Below, one piece after another: positions 34,338 to 42,456 of a stretch of 59,533 bases of DNA. Every line of letters starts with the position of its first letter. Position 1 is the first letter of the stretch. This DNA comes from JADHLN01 sp965658435 (GTDB taxonomy: Bacteria > Pseudomonadota > Alphaproteobacteria > Rickettsiales > JABIRX01). The translations under genes and the position numbers were made by a program. The stretch covers positions 1-59,533 of the forward strand of contig CBFHSE010000003.1 of NCBI GenBank assembly GCA_965658435.1. Direction: 5' to 3'. The notes beneath the pieces are model-generated. The model was not told the DNA's origin. It did no database searches and saw only the letters and a program-made list of their open reading frames with translations.

Positions 34338-36308
34338 TTAGATGGGTTTTTTCATTGGATTTTCAAAATCATGACTTTTTTGTCTAAAGAGGTGCAAATA
34401 TATTACTGTGCTTTCTAAAATTCTTTGCACATAATTTCTAGTTTCTGGATAAGATATTTTTTCTATCCAATCAATAATTTGATGACGATCTATTTTTTCT
34501 CTTGGATCGCCATTTTCACTAAGCCATCTTTTGATGTTTTTTGGTCCTGCATTATATGAGGCAATTGCTAGAATATTAGAATTGTCAAATTTTTTTAATA
34601 GTAATTTAATATAACCAGAGCCAAGTTCAATATTATATTTTGCATTATTTTTTAATTCTAATCTGCTATAAGGCTTTTTAAGTCTTTTTGCCATATCTTT
34701 TGCTGTAGCTGGCATTAATTGCATAAATCCTACAGCACCAGCATGACTAATTGCTGATACATTAAAGCCGCTTTCTTGTTTGATAATGGACATTATTAAG
34801 GCATTTTCCTTTATATTATTGCTAGAAGGTAAGTTATTTAAAAAAGGATAGTTAGCTAGGCTATTAACGTTATAGCGCATAGCTAATCTTGAAATTTTAT
34901 TAATTAATTGAGTATGATTCGTATAGTTTGTAAGTTCAATTATTAGTTTGATTACTTCAGGATCATTACTGTTTTCTATGACATGAGTAAAAAATTTTTC
35001 TGCTTCTTTTATGTAGTTATTGGCAGAAAAATATAGGGCTATTCTGGCAATTTCATTGTTGTTAATAAAATTTTGTAATTCTTCAATATTATATTTAGGT
35101 GATTTTGGCAATGAAATCATTATTTCTTTATCTAATTCTAATACTGCCATCTGGCCATAATATGTAGTGTTGTAATTACTTGCTATTTCATACCAAATTT
35201 TTGCATTTTCATATTGTTTTGCTTCTTGATATGATCTTGCCAACCAATATGAACTGCGTGCAAGACTAATAGCATATCCAACAGAATTATACATGGTTTT
35301 AAAATGGTTTATAGCAATTTGAGGGCGCTTTAAAAAACGTAATGCTATCCAACCTGCATACCATTCTAGTTCGGATAATTCGTAATTATATGAGGTAATA
35401 TTATGATTTTTAACAACTTTATAGGCTAATTCATAACGTTTTTCTTTAAGAAGATATCTTGCGTTTCTTATACGAATTTGAGCCCATCTTTTATTATTTG
35501 TTTCATTTTTTAGGTTTAAAATGAAAGGGGTTATTTTATGGTCTTGATTGCTTCTTTCGTAATATCTTGTGAGATCATAATAAAGATCAGGTTTTTTTAA
35601 TAAATTTTTGTCTAATTTTTTAAGTTTATCAGCTTTATATTGATTTTTTTTAAGAGCAATTCTTGCTTTATAATAATTTTTATTGTCGCTAGAAATATAT
35701 GGGAAAAGTTTTTTAGCATTTTTATAATGCTTTCTTGAAATAAGTGAGGATATTTTATTATGTAAGTCTTTTTTAGATATATTTTTTGCAATAAATTCTA
35801 GGTTTTTTTTATTTTGGCTAAAATTAAAGGATGGTGACATAAAATATTCATTGCGTAATCTGGATAAATTTTCATTATTATTTTCTGATTTTTCATTCTT
35901 TAGAGCTTTTTTATAGAGTTCATAGCCATTTTTTGTGCTAGGTTTTTTGTCAGCAAAAAATTCAATAATCTCTTTATCGGAGTTATTATTATTTAGTAAT
36001 TTTTCTGTGTTAAGTTTAAGATTATATTGATTTGGATAATAATTATGATTTATCAAGAAATTATTGGCGATGTCATATTTTAATTCATTACCTTTATTTA
36101 ATATATACCATATTGCAAGATTCTCTATGGTGTCGTCAGCACAAAATTTTGTTTTATTATATGCTGTTTTATATTCTTTCTTTTTAAAATTCTTGAAGAA
36201 TTCTTTGGAGCAATTAAGGCTTTTATTGTCAATTAATTGATTGATGTTTTTTTCTGCATAACTTAGGTTGCAGTAAAAAATAATGGTAAATATCAATATT
36301 TTTCTCAT
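34338..36308 (-). CDS. slt: Soluble-type lytic murein transglycosylase, Slt70-like
   Basis: This periplasmic enzyme of 656 residues cleaves the MurNAc-GlcNAc bond of peptidoglycan with 1,6-anhydro product formation. A signal peptide (MRKILIFTIIFYCNLSYA) is followed by a long helical, TPR-like superhelix (about 20-490) rich in paired Tyr/Leu helices. The C-terminal SLT domain has the catalytic Glu in ALIMSIIKQESGFN, then AISHAGAVGFMQLMPATAKD, GSGYIKLLL and AIASYNAGPKNIKRWL. The presence of this enzyme implies the organism still makes or remodels peptidoglycan. Confidence 0.93.
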   Translation of the reverse strand: MRKILIFTIIFYCNLSYAEKNINQLIDNKSLNCSKEFFKNFKKKEYKTAYNKTKFCADDTIENLAIWYILNKGNELKYDIANNFLINHNYYPNQYNLKLNTEKLLNNNNSDKEIIEFFADKKPSTKNGYELYKKALKNEKSENNNENLSRLRNEYFMSPSFNFSQNKKNLEFIAKNISKKDLHNKISSLISRKHYKNAKKLFPYISSDNKNYYKARIALKKNQYKADKLKKLDKNLLKKPDLYYDLTRYYERSNQDHKITPFILNLKNETNNKRWAQIRIRNARYLLKEKRYELAYKVVKNHNITSYNYELSELEWYAGWIALRFLKRPQIAINHFKTMYNSVGYAISLARSSYWLARSYQEAKQYENAKIWYEIASNYNTTYYGQMAVLELDKEIMISLPKSPKYNIEELQNFINNNEIARIALYFSANNYIKEAEKFFTHVIENSNDPEVIKLIIELTNYTNHTQLINKISRLAMRYNVNSLANYPFLNNLPSSNNIKENALIMSIIKQESGFNVSAISHAGAVGFMQLMPATAKDMAKRLKKPYSRLELKNNAKYNIELGSGYIKLLLKKFDNSNILAIASYNAGPKNIKRWLSENGDPREKIDRHQIIDWIEKISYPETRNYVQRILESTVIYLHLFRQKSHDFENPMKKPI

Positions 36309-36423
36309 AATAAATATATATATTACAAGAGATTGATTAGCAAATATAATATTAATTTAATAATTAGATTTATAATTATTAAAGATATTTTATAAAAATA
36401 CTTAATTATTTTAGTTTTTTAAT

Positions 36424-37215
36424 ATGATTTATGTTCATAATCTTGATCCTATATTATTTAATTTAGGATTTTTGTCTATTAGATGGTACTCTTTGGCTTA
36501 TATTTTTGGAATTATTTTAGGAGCAATTTACGGCTTATATTTGGAAAAAAAATATTCACTTGGTATAACTAATAAAAAGGATTTGGAGGATCTATCTTGT
36601 TTTGTAATTATTGGAATTATTTTAGGAGGTAGGTTAGGTTATGTATTATTTTATAATTTTTCATATTATTTAAATAATATATTTGAAGTTTTTTATATTT
36701 GGCAAGGTGGTTTGTCTTTTCATGGTGGCTTGGTAGGATTTACGATTTCCATATTAATTTATAGTAGAAAAAAGCAAAAATCATTTTTACGTTATATGGA
36801 TTTGATGGCAGCTATTGTTCCTATTGGTCTTTTTTTGGGAAGAATTGCTAATTTTATTAATGCTGAATTATATGGAAAGGCAACCAAAGGAAGCTGGGGA
36901 GTTGTCTTTCCTAATGCAGGAGATTTTCCGCGTCACCCAAGTCAATTATATGAAGCTTTATTGGAAGGATTATTATGTTTAATAGTTATATATTTTCTTT
37001 TGGGAAATAAAAAATATAGAGAAAAACCTGGTTTTATGGCAGGGATATTTTTAATAATTTATGGTTTAGCAAGAATATTTGTTGAGAATTTTAGAGTTCC
37101 TGATTTTCAGTTAGGATATTTCTTTGATTTTATAACTATGGGACAGTTATTATCTTTACCTATGATTATATTAGGTGTTTATTTACTTGTTTTTAAATGT
37201 CAAAAAAAGAATTAA
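36424..37215 (+). CDS. lgt: Prolipoprotein diacylglyceryl transferase
   Basis: This inner-membrane enzyme of 263 residues transfers diacylglycerol from phosphatidylglycerol to the Cys of the lipobox. It has about seven hydrophobic helices, the N-terminal SIRWYSLAYIFGIILG, HGGLVGFTISI and the family signature GRIANFINAELYGKAT with conserved Arg, Asn and Glu. The DUF3833 lipoprotein at 12.4 kb is a likely client. The 3' end overlaps the following methyltransferase gene by 19 nt. Confidence 0.95.
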   Translation: MIYVHNLDPILFNLGFLSIRWYSLAYIFGIILGAIYGLYLEKKYSLGITNKKDLEDLSCFVIIGIILGGRLGYVLFYNFSYYLNNIFEVFYIWQGGLSFHGGLVGFTISILIYSRKKQKSFLRYMDLMAAIVPIGLFLGRIANFINAELYGKATKGSWGVVFPNAGDFPRHPSQLYEALLEGLLCLIVIYFLLGNKKYREKPGFMAGIFLIIYGLARIFVENFRVPDFQLGYFFDFITMGQLLSLPMIILGVYLLVFKCQKKN

Positions 37216-38243
37216 TAAAAAAAATTAAAGCAGAAATTAAGCAAAATGATGGAATTTCTATATCTAAATTTATGGAGATAGCCTTATTTGATAAGGATAA
37301 TGGTTATTATGTTAGTGAAAGAATATTTGGAGAAAAAGGTGATTTTATAACCTCTCCTGAGATTAGCCAAATATTTTCAGAGATAATAGCAGTATTTATT
37401 CATTATAAATGGCAGGAAGAAAAAAATGGAGGTAAATTACAATTAATTGAGTTAGGGCCAGGAAGAGGGGTGATGATGCATGATATATTAAGAAGTTTAC
37501 GCTCTCTTGGTGATTTATATAATAATATTGAAGTGATATTATATGAGAAAAGTGAGCAATTAAGAAAGATCCAATTAGCTAAATTAGCAGAATTTAATAA
37601 TATTAATATTAGCCATATTTCGGATTTGAATGAAGTTGCAAAAAAAAATTCATTTATATTAGCTAATGAATTTTTTGATGCATTACCAATTAATCAATAT
37701 GAGTATTGTAAAAATAAGTGGTTTGAAAGGATAGTTGATTTAAAGAATGAAGATTTTGTTTTTTCATTATCTAAAAATGAAGCTAAATTCTTAAAAGCAA
37801 ATATTCAAAATAAAGAAGGAGATATTTTTGAAAAATCTGATGCTAGTTTGCTGATTATGGAACAGCTTGCAAAATTTATTAAAACAACAAATTCTAAAGC
37901 ATTAATTATTGATTATGGTTATGTAAAAAAATCATATGGTGATAGTTTGCAAGCTATGAAAAACCATAAATATATAGATGTTTTTACTGATATTGGCTCT
38001 TCTGATATTACGGCTCATGTTGATTTCGAAATATTAGCTGCTCTTGCTTTAAAACATAATAATAAAGCTTTAATTACAACTCAAAGAGAGTTTTTTGAGC
38101 AATTAGGTTTCAGGGCAAGAAATAATATTTTAAAGCAAAATGCTAATGAAATTCAGAGAGAAAAATTAGATTATGCTGAAAAGAAAATTTTAGATGAAGC
38201 TGAAATGGGAGATTTATTTAAGGTTTTGTATGTTGAATCTTGA
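37197..38243 (+). CDS. SAM-dependent methyltransferase, MidA/NDUFAF7 family
   Basis: This protein of 348 residues resembles the mitochondrial complex I assembly methyltransferase NDUFAF7 (MidA), which dimethylates an Arg of the 49-kDa (NuoD-like) subunit. Motifs are FMEIALFDKDNGYYV, FGEKGDFITSPEISQIF, the SAM motif IELGPGRGVMMHDILRSL, ANEFFDALPINQYEY and ALIIDYGYVKKSYGD. Bacterial members often lie next to lgt, as here. The ATG is inside the lgt coding end. A role on complex I is inferred from eukaryotic homologues. Confidence 0.9.
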   Translation: MSKKELIKKIKAEIKQNDGISISKFMEIALFDKDNGYYVSERIFGEKGDFITSPEISQIFSEIIAVFIHYKWQEEKNGGKLQLIELGPGRGVMMHDILRSLRSLGDLYNNIEVILYEKSEQLRKIQLAKLAEFNNINISHISDLNEVAKKNSFILANEFFDALPINQYEYCKNKWFERIVDLKNEDFVFSLSKNEAKFLKANIQNKEGDIFEKSDASLLIMEQLAKFIKTTNSKALIIDYGYVKKSYGDSLQAMKNHKYIDVFTDIGSSDITAHVDFEILAALALKHNNKALITTQREFFEQLGFRARNNILKQNANEIQREKLDYAEKKILDEAEMGDLFKVLYVES

Positions 38244-38245
38244 AT

Positions 38246-39004
38246 TTACTCAACATCAGACCAGATTCTTTTCTTAGCAATATAAAAAAGAATTGTAAAA
38301 GCAATTAAAAATAAAATTACTTTAATACCCATTCTGTTTCTTGCTTCCATTTCTGGCTCTGCCGTCCATTGTAAGAAATTAACTAAATCTACAGACATTT
38401 GATCTATTGTTGCATTGGTGTTGTCTGCATATTCAACCAATCCATCTGATAATGGTGATGGCATAGCAATTTGCTTACCTGGATAGTATATATTGTAATA
38501 CATCCCATCACCAAGATTTAGGTTCTCTGGTGGATTGCGATATCCATTTAATAATGAGTAAAGATAATTTGCACCATCTGGTCTTGCTTTAACTATTAAT
38601 GATAAATCAGGGGGGTAAGCTCCACCATTTGCTGCTCTTGCAGCATTTTCATTAGGATAGGGCATTGGGAATTTATCTGATGCTCTTCCTGCTCTTTCAT
38701 ACATATCGCCAGATTCATCAGGACCATCTGTTATTTGATAAGTTGCTGCTAAAGATTTTATTTCTGCTTCATTAAAACCAATTTCAGCTAAATTTCTAAA
38801 GTAAACTCTTTTTAGAGAATGGCATGATGCGCAAACTTCTTTGTAAACCTGAAATCCTCTTTGCGCAGATCTTTTATCAATTGATCCTTTAACTCCTTCA
38901 AATTGCCAGATTCTTTTAATTAATGCTTCTGCATCTCCTGCAGCAAAAACATTATTTGAAGTTAAAAGTAATAATAATGATATTTTTAAAAATTTAGTAA
39001 GCAT
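38246..39004 (-). CDS. petC: Cytochrome c1 of the bc1 complex
   Basis: This membrane-anchored c-type cytochrome of complex III has 252 residues. A signal peptide is followed by RGFQVYKEVCASCHSLKRVY with the haem-binding CXXCH. The region around KQIAMPSPL holds the Met expected as sixth ligand. The single C-terminal helix (IKVILFLIAFTILFYIA) anchors the protein. Haem attachment would require the Ccm system, of which ccmC is at 21.6 kb. It is the last gene of petABC. Confidence 0.95.
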   Translation of the reverse strand: MLTKFLKISLLLLLTSNNVFAAGDAEALIKRIWQFEGVKGSIDKRSAQRGFQVYKEVCASCHSLKRVYFRNLAEIGFNEAEIKSLAATYQITDGPDESGDMYERAGRASDKFPMPYPNENAARAANGGAYPPDLSLIVKARPDGANYLYSLLNGYRNPPENLNLGDGMYYNIYYPGKQIAMPSPLSDGLVEYADNTNATIDQMSVDLVNFLQWTAEPEMEARNRMGIKVILFLIAFTILFYIAKKRIWSDVE

Positions 39005-39009
39005 AATAA

Positions 39010-40242
39010 TTATTGATGTTTCGCTTTATAATTTTCGTCAATTGATTTTGGTAATGCTATTGGTTTTTCATATTTGTTAATCAAAGGTAGAATAGCCAGG
39101 AAATAAGCAAAATAATATAAAGTTGATATTCTTGATGCTATGACGTAAATTCCTTCGGCAGGTTTTGCTCCTAAATAACCAAGCAATACTACATTTAAAA
39201 TAAATAAAACGTAGAACCATTTAAAGATTGGTCTGTAATAACCGCTATGTGTTTTTGATTTATCTAACCATGGTAATAAGAATAGAATAGCAATTGCTCC
39301 AAACATTGCAATTACTCCACCTAATTTATCAGGAACAGCTCTTAAAATTGCATAAAAAGGTAGAAAATACCATTCAGGTACAATATGAGCTGGAGTAACT
39401 AATGGATTAGCTGGTATGTAATTATCTGGATGTCCTAAAGCATTAGGTTTAAAAAAGACAAAATACATAAAAATTACTAAAAATACACCTAAGCCAAAAA
39501 GGTCTTTAATTGTGTAATAAGGGTGAAAAGGTATGGTGTCTTTTTCAGTTTTAATTTCAACTCCTGTAGGGTTACTAGAACCTGGGATATGAAGAGCAAT
39601 AATATGTAATATAACTATTCCGACAATGATAAAAGGTAAAAGATAATGTAAGGCAAAAAATCTGTTTAATGTTGGATTATCAACAGAATAACCACCCCAC
39701 AACCAAGTAACAATTGAATCACCAATTAATGGAATTGCAGAAAAAAGATTAGTTATAACAGTTGCTCCCCAAAAGCTCATTTGTCCCCAAGGTAAAACAT
39801 AGCCCATAAATGCACTTGCCATCATGGCTAAAAATATAAAAATACCAAGAAACCAAATAATTTCACGGGGTTTTTTATAAGAGCCAAAAAATAATCCTCT
39901 AGCAATATGAGCGTAAACAACTACAAAAAACATTGAAGCTCCAACGGCATGAAGATAACGAATTAACCAACCATAATTAACGTCACGCATTATATGTTCA
40001 ACAGAGTCAAAAGCATGATCAGCATGAGGTGTGTAATGCATAGCAAGAAATATTCCTGTTACAATTTGAATAACTAAAGCAATTCCCGCTAATGAACCAA
40101 AATTCCAAAAATAACTTAAATTTTTAGGTGTTCTATATTGGCCTAAATGTTCATAAACATAAGAAAAAACGGGTAATCTTTCGTCTATCCAGCCAGAAAC
40201 AGGGCCTAATTTTAAAGGTGGAATTTTTGAATTTTTGCTCAT
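39010..40242 (-). CDS. petB: Cytochrome b of the bc1 complex
   Basis: This is the polytopic quinol-oxidising subunit of complex III (410 residues, eight expected helices). The N-terminal part has SYFWNFGSLAGIALVIQIVT, VNYGWLIRYLHAVGASMFFV with a haem His, and FMGYVLPWGQMSFWGATVIT near the Qo site. The C-terminal part has VTPAHIVPEWYFLPFYAILR, containing the PEWY motif. The length is full, with b6- and subunit IV-like regions in one chain, as is usual for bc1. Confidence 0.97.
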   Translation of the reverse strand: MSKNSKIPPLKLGPVSGWIDERLPVFSYVYEHLGQYRTPKNLSYFWNFGSLAGIALVIQIVTGIFLAMHYTPHADHAFDSVEHIMRDVNYGWLIRYLHAVGASMFFVVVYAHIARGLFFGSYKKPREIIWFLGIFIFLAMMASAFMGYVLPWGQMSFWGATVITNLFSAIPLIGDSIVTWLWGGYSVDNPTLNRFFALHYLLPFIIVGIVILHIIALHIPGSSNPTGVEIKTEKDTIPFHPYYTIKDLFGLGVFLVIFMYFVFFKPNALGHPDNYIPANPLVTPAHIVPEWYFLPFYAILRAVPDKLGGVIAMFGAIAILFLLPWLDKSKTHSGYYRPIFKWFYVLFILNVVLLGYLGAKPAEGIYVIASRISTLYYFAYFLAILPLINKYEKPIALPKSIDENYKAKHQ

Positions 40243-40245
40243 TGA

Positions 40246-40773
40246 TTATCCTATTTTAATTATATCATCATTAACAAAACTATATTCAGGAACTAGAAGA
40301 TTTTTTGGTGCTGGGCCTTTTCTGATGCGTCCTGATACATCGTAGTGAGAGCCGTGACAAGGGCAAAACCATGCCTCATATTCACCAGATCCTTTACCAA
40401 GTGGAACACAGCCTAAATGGGTGCAAACTCCTAATACTACTAAAAATTCTTCTTTACCAGATTTTACTCTGTCTGAATCTGTTTCAGGATCAGGTAGTTC
40501 ATCAAGAGAAACTGAGCGTGCTGTTTGTAATTCTGCTTCAGTTCTTCTTTTGATGAAAACTGGTTTACCCCTCCACTTAACTTTCATTTCGTCACCAGGT
40601 TCAAGGCCAGAAATATTAACTTCAATTGATGCAAGAGCTTGAACATCTTTGGCTGGATTCATGGATTTTACAAATGGAATAACCGCAGAAGCAGCTCCAA
40701 CTCCAGCAACAGCTGATGCTGTTAATGCTACAAAATCTCTTTTATTATTATCTATTTTATTGTGATCAGACAT
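40246..40773 (-). CDS. petA: Rieske iron-sulfur subunit of the bc1 complex
   Basis: This subunit transfers electrons from quinol to cytochrome c1 (175 residues). NKRDFVALTASAVAGVGAAS is a Tat-like signal anchor with KR in place of a full twin arginine. The [2Fe-2S] ligands are in CTHLGCVPLG and CPCHGSHYD (two Cys and two His). The alphaproteobacterial start MSDHNKIDNNKRDF is normal. It is the first gene of petABC and has a plausible promoter just upstream. Confidence 0.96.
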   Translation of the reverse strand: MSDHNKIDNNKRDFVALTASAVAGVGAASAVIPFVKSMNPAKDVQALASIEVNISGLEPGDEMKVKWRGKPVFIKRRTEAELQTARSVSLDELPDPETDSDRVKSGKEEFLVVLGVCTHLGCVPLGKGSGEYEAWFCPCHGSHYDVSGRIRKGPAPKNLLVPEYSFVNDDIIKIG

Positions 40774-40798
40774 TTTGTTATTAAAAATAAGTGAAATA

Positions 40799-40826
40799 TT
40801 TATAGCAAATTACACCTAATTTGCAA
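40799..40826 (-). promoter_or_regulatory. Predicted promoter of the petABC operon
   Basis: On the reverse strand TTGCAA and TATAAA are separated by 16 bases, with the -10 box 25 nt before the petA ATG. The -10 match is good and the -35 partial. Confidence 0.42.
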
Positions 40827-40916
40827 GTGAAAATCAATTTTCCAGTAATTTTAATTATCATCATAATAGATAGTTAAAATACATAAATAATGTAGTTAAT
40901 ATAATATGAGGTTCAA

Positions 40917-41135
40917 ATGGATAAACAGGATAAATCGGTTAAATCGGTTAAAGATAAAGAAGTTCAAGATGAATCCACTGTCAATAGTAATATTATTTTA
41001 CCTATTGAATATTTAGAGGATAAAATATTAAAAAACATAGAACAAAAAATTGATATAACAAATACAAGTTTTTTTGACAAACTCAATGAGAATAGAGATC
41101 AAGATGCTTCTAAAGATAATGGGAAAGGTCCCTGA
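40917..41135 (+). CDS. Small hydrophilic protein, unknown
   Basis: The 72-residue highly charged protein begins MDKQDKSVKSVKDKEVQDES and is predicted to be partly disordered, with one amphipathic helix (LEDKILKNIEQKID). No family is recognised. GAGG lies five bases before the ATG. It stands alone between petA (divergent) and a decayed coiled-coil remnant, in what looks like an accessory insertion. It may be a real small gene or the surviving start of a longer accessory gene. Confidence 0.4.
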   Translation: MDKQDKSVKSVKDKEVQDESTVNSNIILPIEYLEDKILKNIEQKIDITNTSFFDKLNENRDQDASKDNGKGP

Positions 41136-41148
41136 TAAGACAGTTTAC

Positions 41149-41385
41149 TTAAGGCTTATGATTTTTTCTAGATATTGCTGAATCTAATTGCTTTAATTTG
41201 GATGCTTGATCTAATTTAGATTGAAGCCTTTCTATATCTTTTTCTATTTTGCTCACTTCTTCCATATATTCTTGATTGGAATCTATTTCATCATTTGATG
41301 CTATTACCAGTTGAGATTCTTTTTTAGCTAGATTTTCTGTTTCTTCTTTTATCTCGTTGGCGATAAAATTAATTTTAATTATTAT
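41149..41385 (-). pseudogene. Remnant of a coiled-coil gene (5' end missing)
   Basis: The reverse frame is open for about 78 codons. It reads INFIANEIKEETENLAKKES, then QLVIASNDEIDSNQEYMEE, then VSKIEKDIERLQSKLDQASK, and ends SRKNHKP. This is convincing coiled-coil protein, but the frame begins after a TAA with no ATG, GTG or TTG before a Met at 41265 in the middle. It is probably the 3' end of a truncated gene. Composition is close to the coiled-coil part of the 726-residue protein at 51-53 kb. The stretch 41386-41510 next to it shows nothing. Confidence 0.45.
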
Positions 41386-41545
41386 TTAATTATCGCAAAA
41401 ATTTTTCACAAATATTTAAGTTTTTATTCAAGTTCTAGCTCTAAAGCTTTGTTATAATATGAAATTTTGTCTTATCATCTTCATAGAAATTGTAAATCAT
41501 GATTTTATCTAAGTAATAAAGGTTTTTTTAAAACTTCATAGATCA

Positions 41546-42232
41546 TTGCTAGATTGGGAATGGTACACTAACCCGAATGCAATGAGGGTTTTTATCCATT
41601 TCTTAATTGTCGCTAATTATGAGGATAAAGAATGGAAAGGAATTATAATCAAAAGAGGGCAGCTAGTTTGTAGTAGAAGTAAACTAGTACAAGAATTAGG
41701 AATAAGTGAACAAAATATAAGAACAGCATTAAAGAACTTGCAATCAACAAATGATATAACCATAGCAACAAGTGCAAAATATACACTAGTTGAAATTACT
41801 AATTATGATCTTTATCAGGAAAACAAAAAAAGTGGCACACAACCTAACACACAACCTAACACACAACCTAACACACAACCTAACACATGCAAAGCAGCGG
41901 AAATATTGACTTTGCGACCAGAGCCAACCCACAACCTAACACACAAAGTAACACACAAAGTAACCACAACTAAAGAAGAAAAAAAAAAGAACCCCCCTAT
42001 ATCCCCCCAGAGGGAGGAGGGAGATTTTTTTATTTCTGAAAAAGCAAATGATCTAGTTTGGGGTCTAACCAGTGAAAATCGAGAGGAAGCAAAACAACAC
42101 GCAAAAAGCTTATGCCTTCATAAGCTTGCTAATATTTTTCTCAACCGCAAAGAAAAACCAGATTTTCGCAACATAGAAGCCGCTTTTATTGGGTGGATAA
42201 AATGCTATACAAAAAAATGGCAAGTTAATTGA
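41546..42232 (+). CDS. Phage/plasmid-type replication protein with winged-helix domain; start codon uncertain
   Basis: The protein has 228 residues from a TTG start. The N-terminal domain (LLDWEWYTNPNAMRVFIHFL, RGQLVCSRSKLVQELGISEQ and IRTALKNLQSTNDITI) matches the winged-helix family seen in phage and plasmid replication initiators. A low-complexity linker (TQPN repeats, then THKVTHKV) leads to NPPISPQREE and a C-terminal segment with FIGWIKCY. Family members normally begin a little earlier, and the frame upstream indeed encodes FLKLHRS-LLDWEWY. However, no ATG, GTG or TTG occurs between the stop at 41510 and the TTG at 41546. The start may be non-canonical or lost. It is probably a relic of a mobile element. 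Confidence 0.6.
   Translation: MLDWEWYTNPNAMRVFIHFLIVANYEDKEWKGIIIKRGQLVCSRSKLVQELGISEQNIRTALKNLQSTNDITIATSAKYTLVEITNYDLYQENKKSGTQPNTQPNTQPNTQPNTCKAAEILTLRPEPTHNLTHKVTHKVTTTKEEKKKNPPISPQREEGDFFISEKANDLVWGLTSENREEAKQHAKSLCLHKLANIFLNRKEKPDFRNIEAAFIGWIKCYTKKWQVN
41836..41886 (+). repeat. 12-bp tandem repeat inside the replication-protein gene
   Basis: The 12-base unit ACACAACCTAAC is repeated four times in tandem and encodes TQPN four times. Degenerate units (ACACAAAGTAAC) follow 50 bases later. The unit is a multiple of three, so copy-number change keeps the frame. Confidence 0.85.
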
Positions 42233-42297
42233 GGGTTAAATGCTACTAAAAAATCAAATATTAGATAGTTAAAGCTCTAAGGAAAAAGGGGTTTTAA

Positions 42298-42456
42298 ATG
42301 ATGTTTAAATCTAGTGTTTTTAAGAATTTGGCTGTTTATGAAGAAAAATTTATTTTTAAATATTACTTTTCACTTGAATATAATTCAATGCAATATTATG
42401 TTCATGATGTTTGCAATTTTGGAAAAATAAAAATTAAATTATCATGTCAAATATAG
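42298..42456 (+). CDS. Possible 52-residue ORF overlapping the atpD start
   Basis: An ATG-ATG start preceded by AAGGAAAAAGGGG at suitable spacing opens MMFKSSVFKNLAVYEEKF and continues to LSCQI, ending 13 bases inside atpD in a different frame. The composition is ordinary but there is no family match that I recognise. It could be a leader ORF coupled to atpD or chance. Confidence is low. Confidence 0.2.
   Translation: MMFKSSVFKNLAVYEEKFIFKYYFSLEYNSMQYYVHDVCNFGKIKIKLSCQI

Noticed and set aside
40905..40922. GGTTCAAAT resembling a tRNA T-loop
   Set aside because: No pairing T-stem, acceptor stem or anticodon arm can be drawn. The GAGG is better read as the ribosome-binding site of the small gene.
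41149..42456. A CRISPR-like or attachment-site structure in the accessory zone before atpD
   Set aside because: The only regular repeat is the in-frame 12-bp TQPN repeat. No spaced repeats or paired att-like sequences were found.
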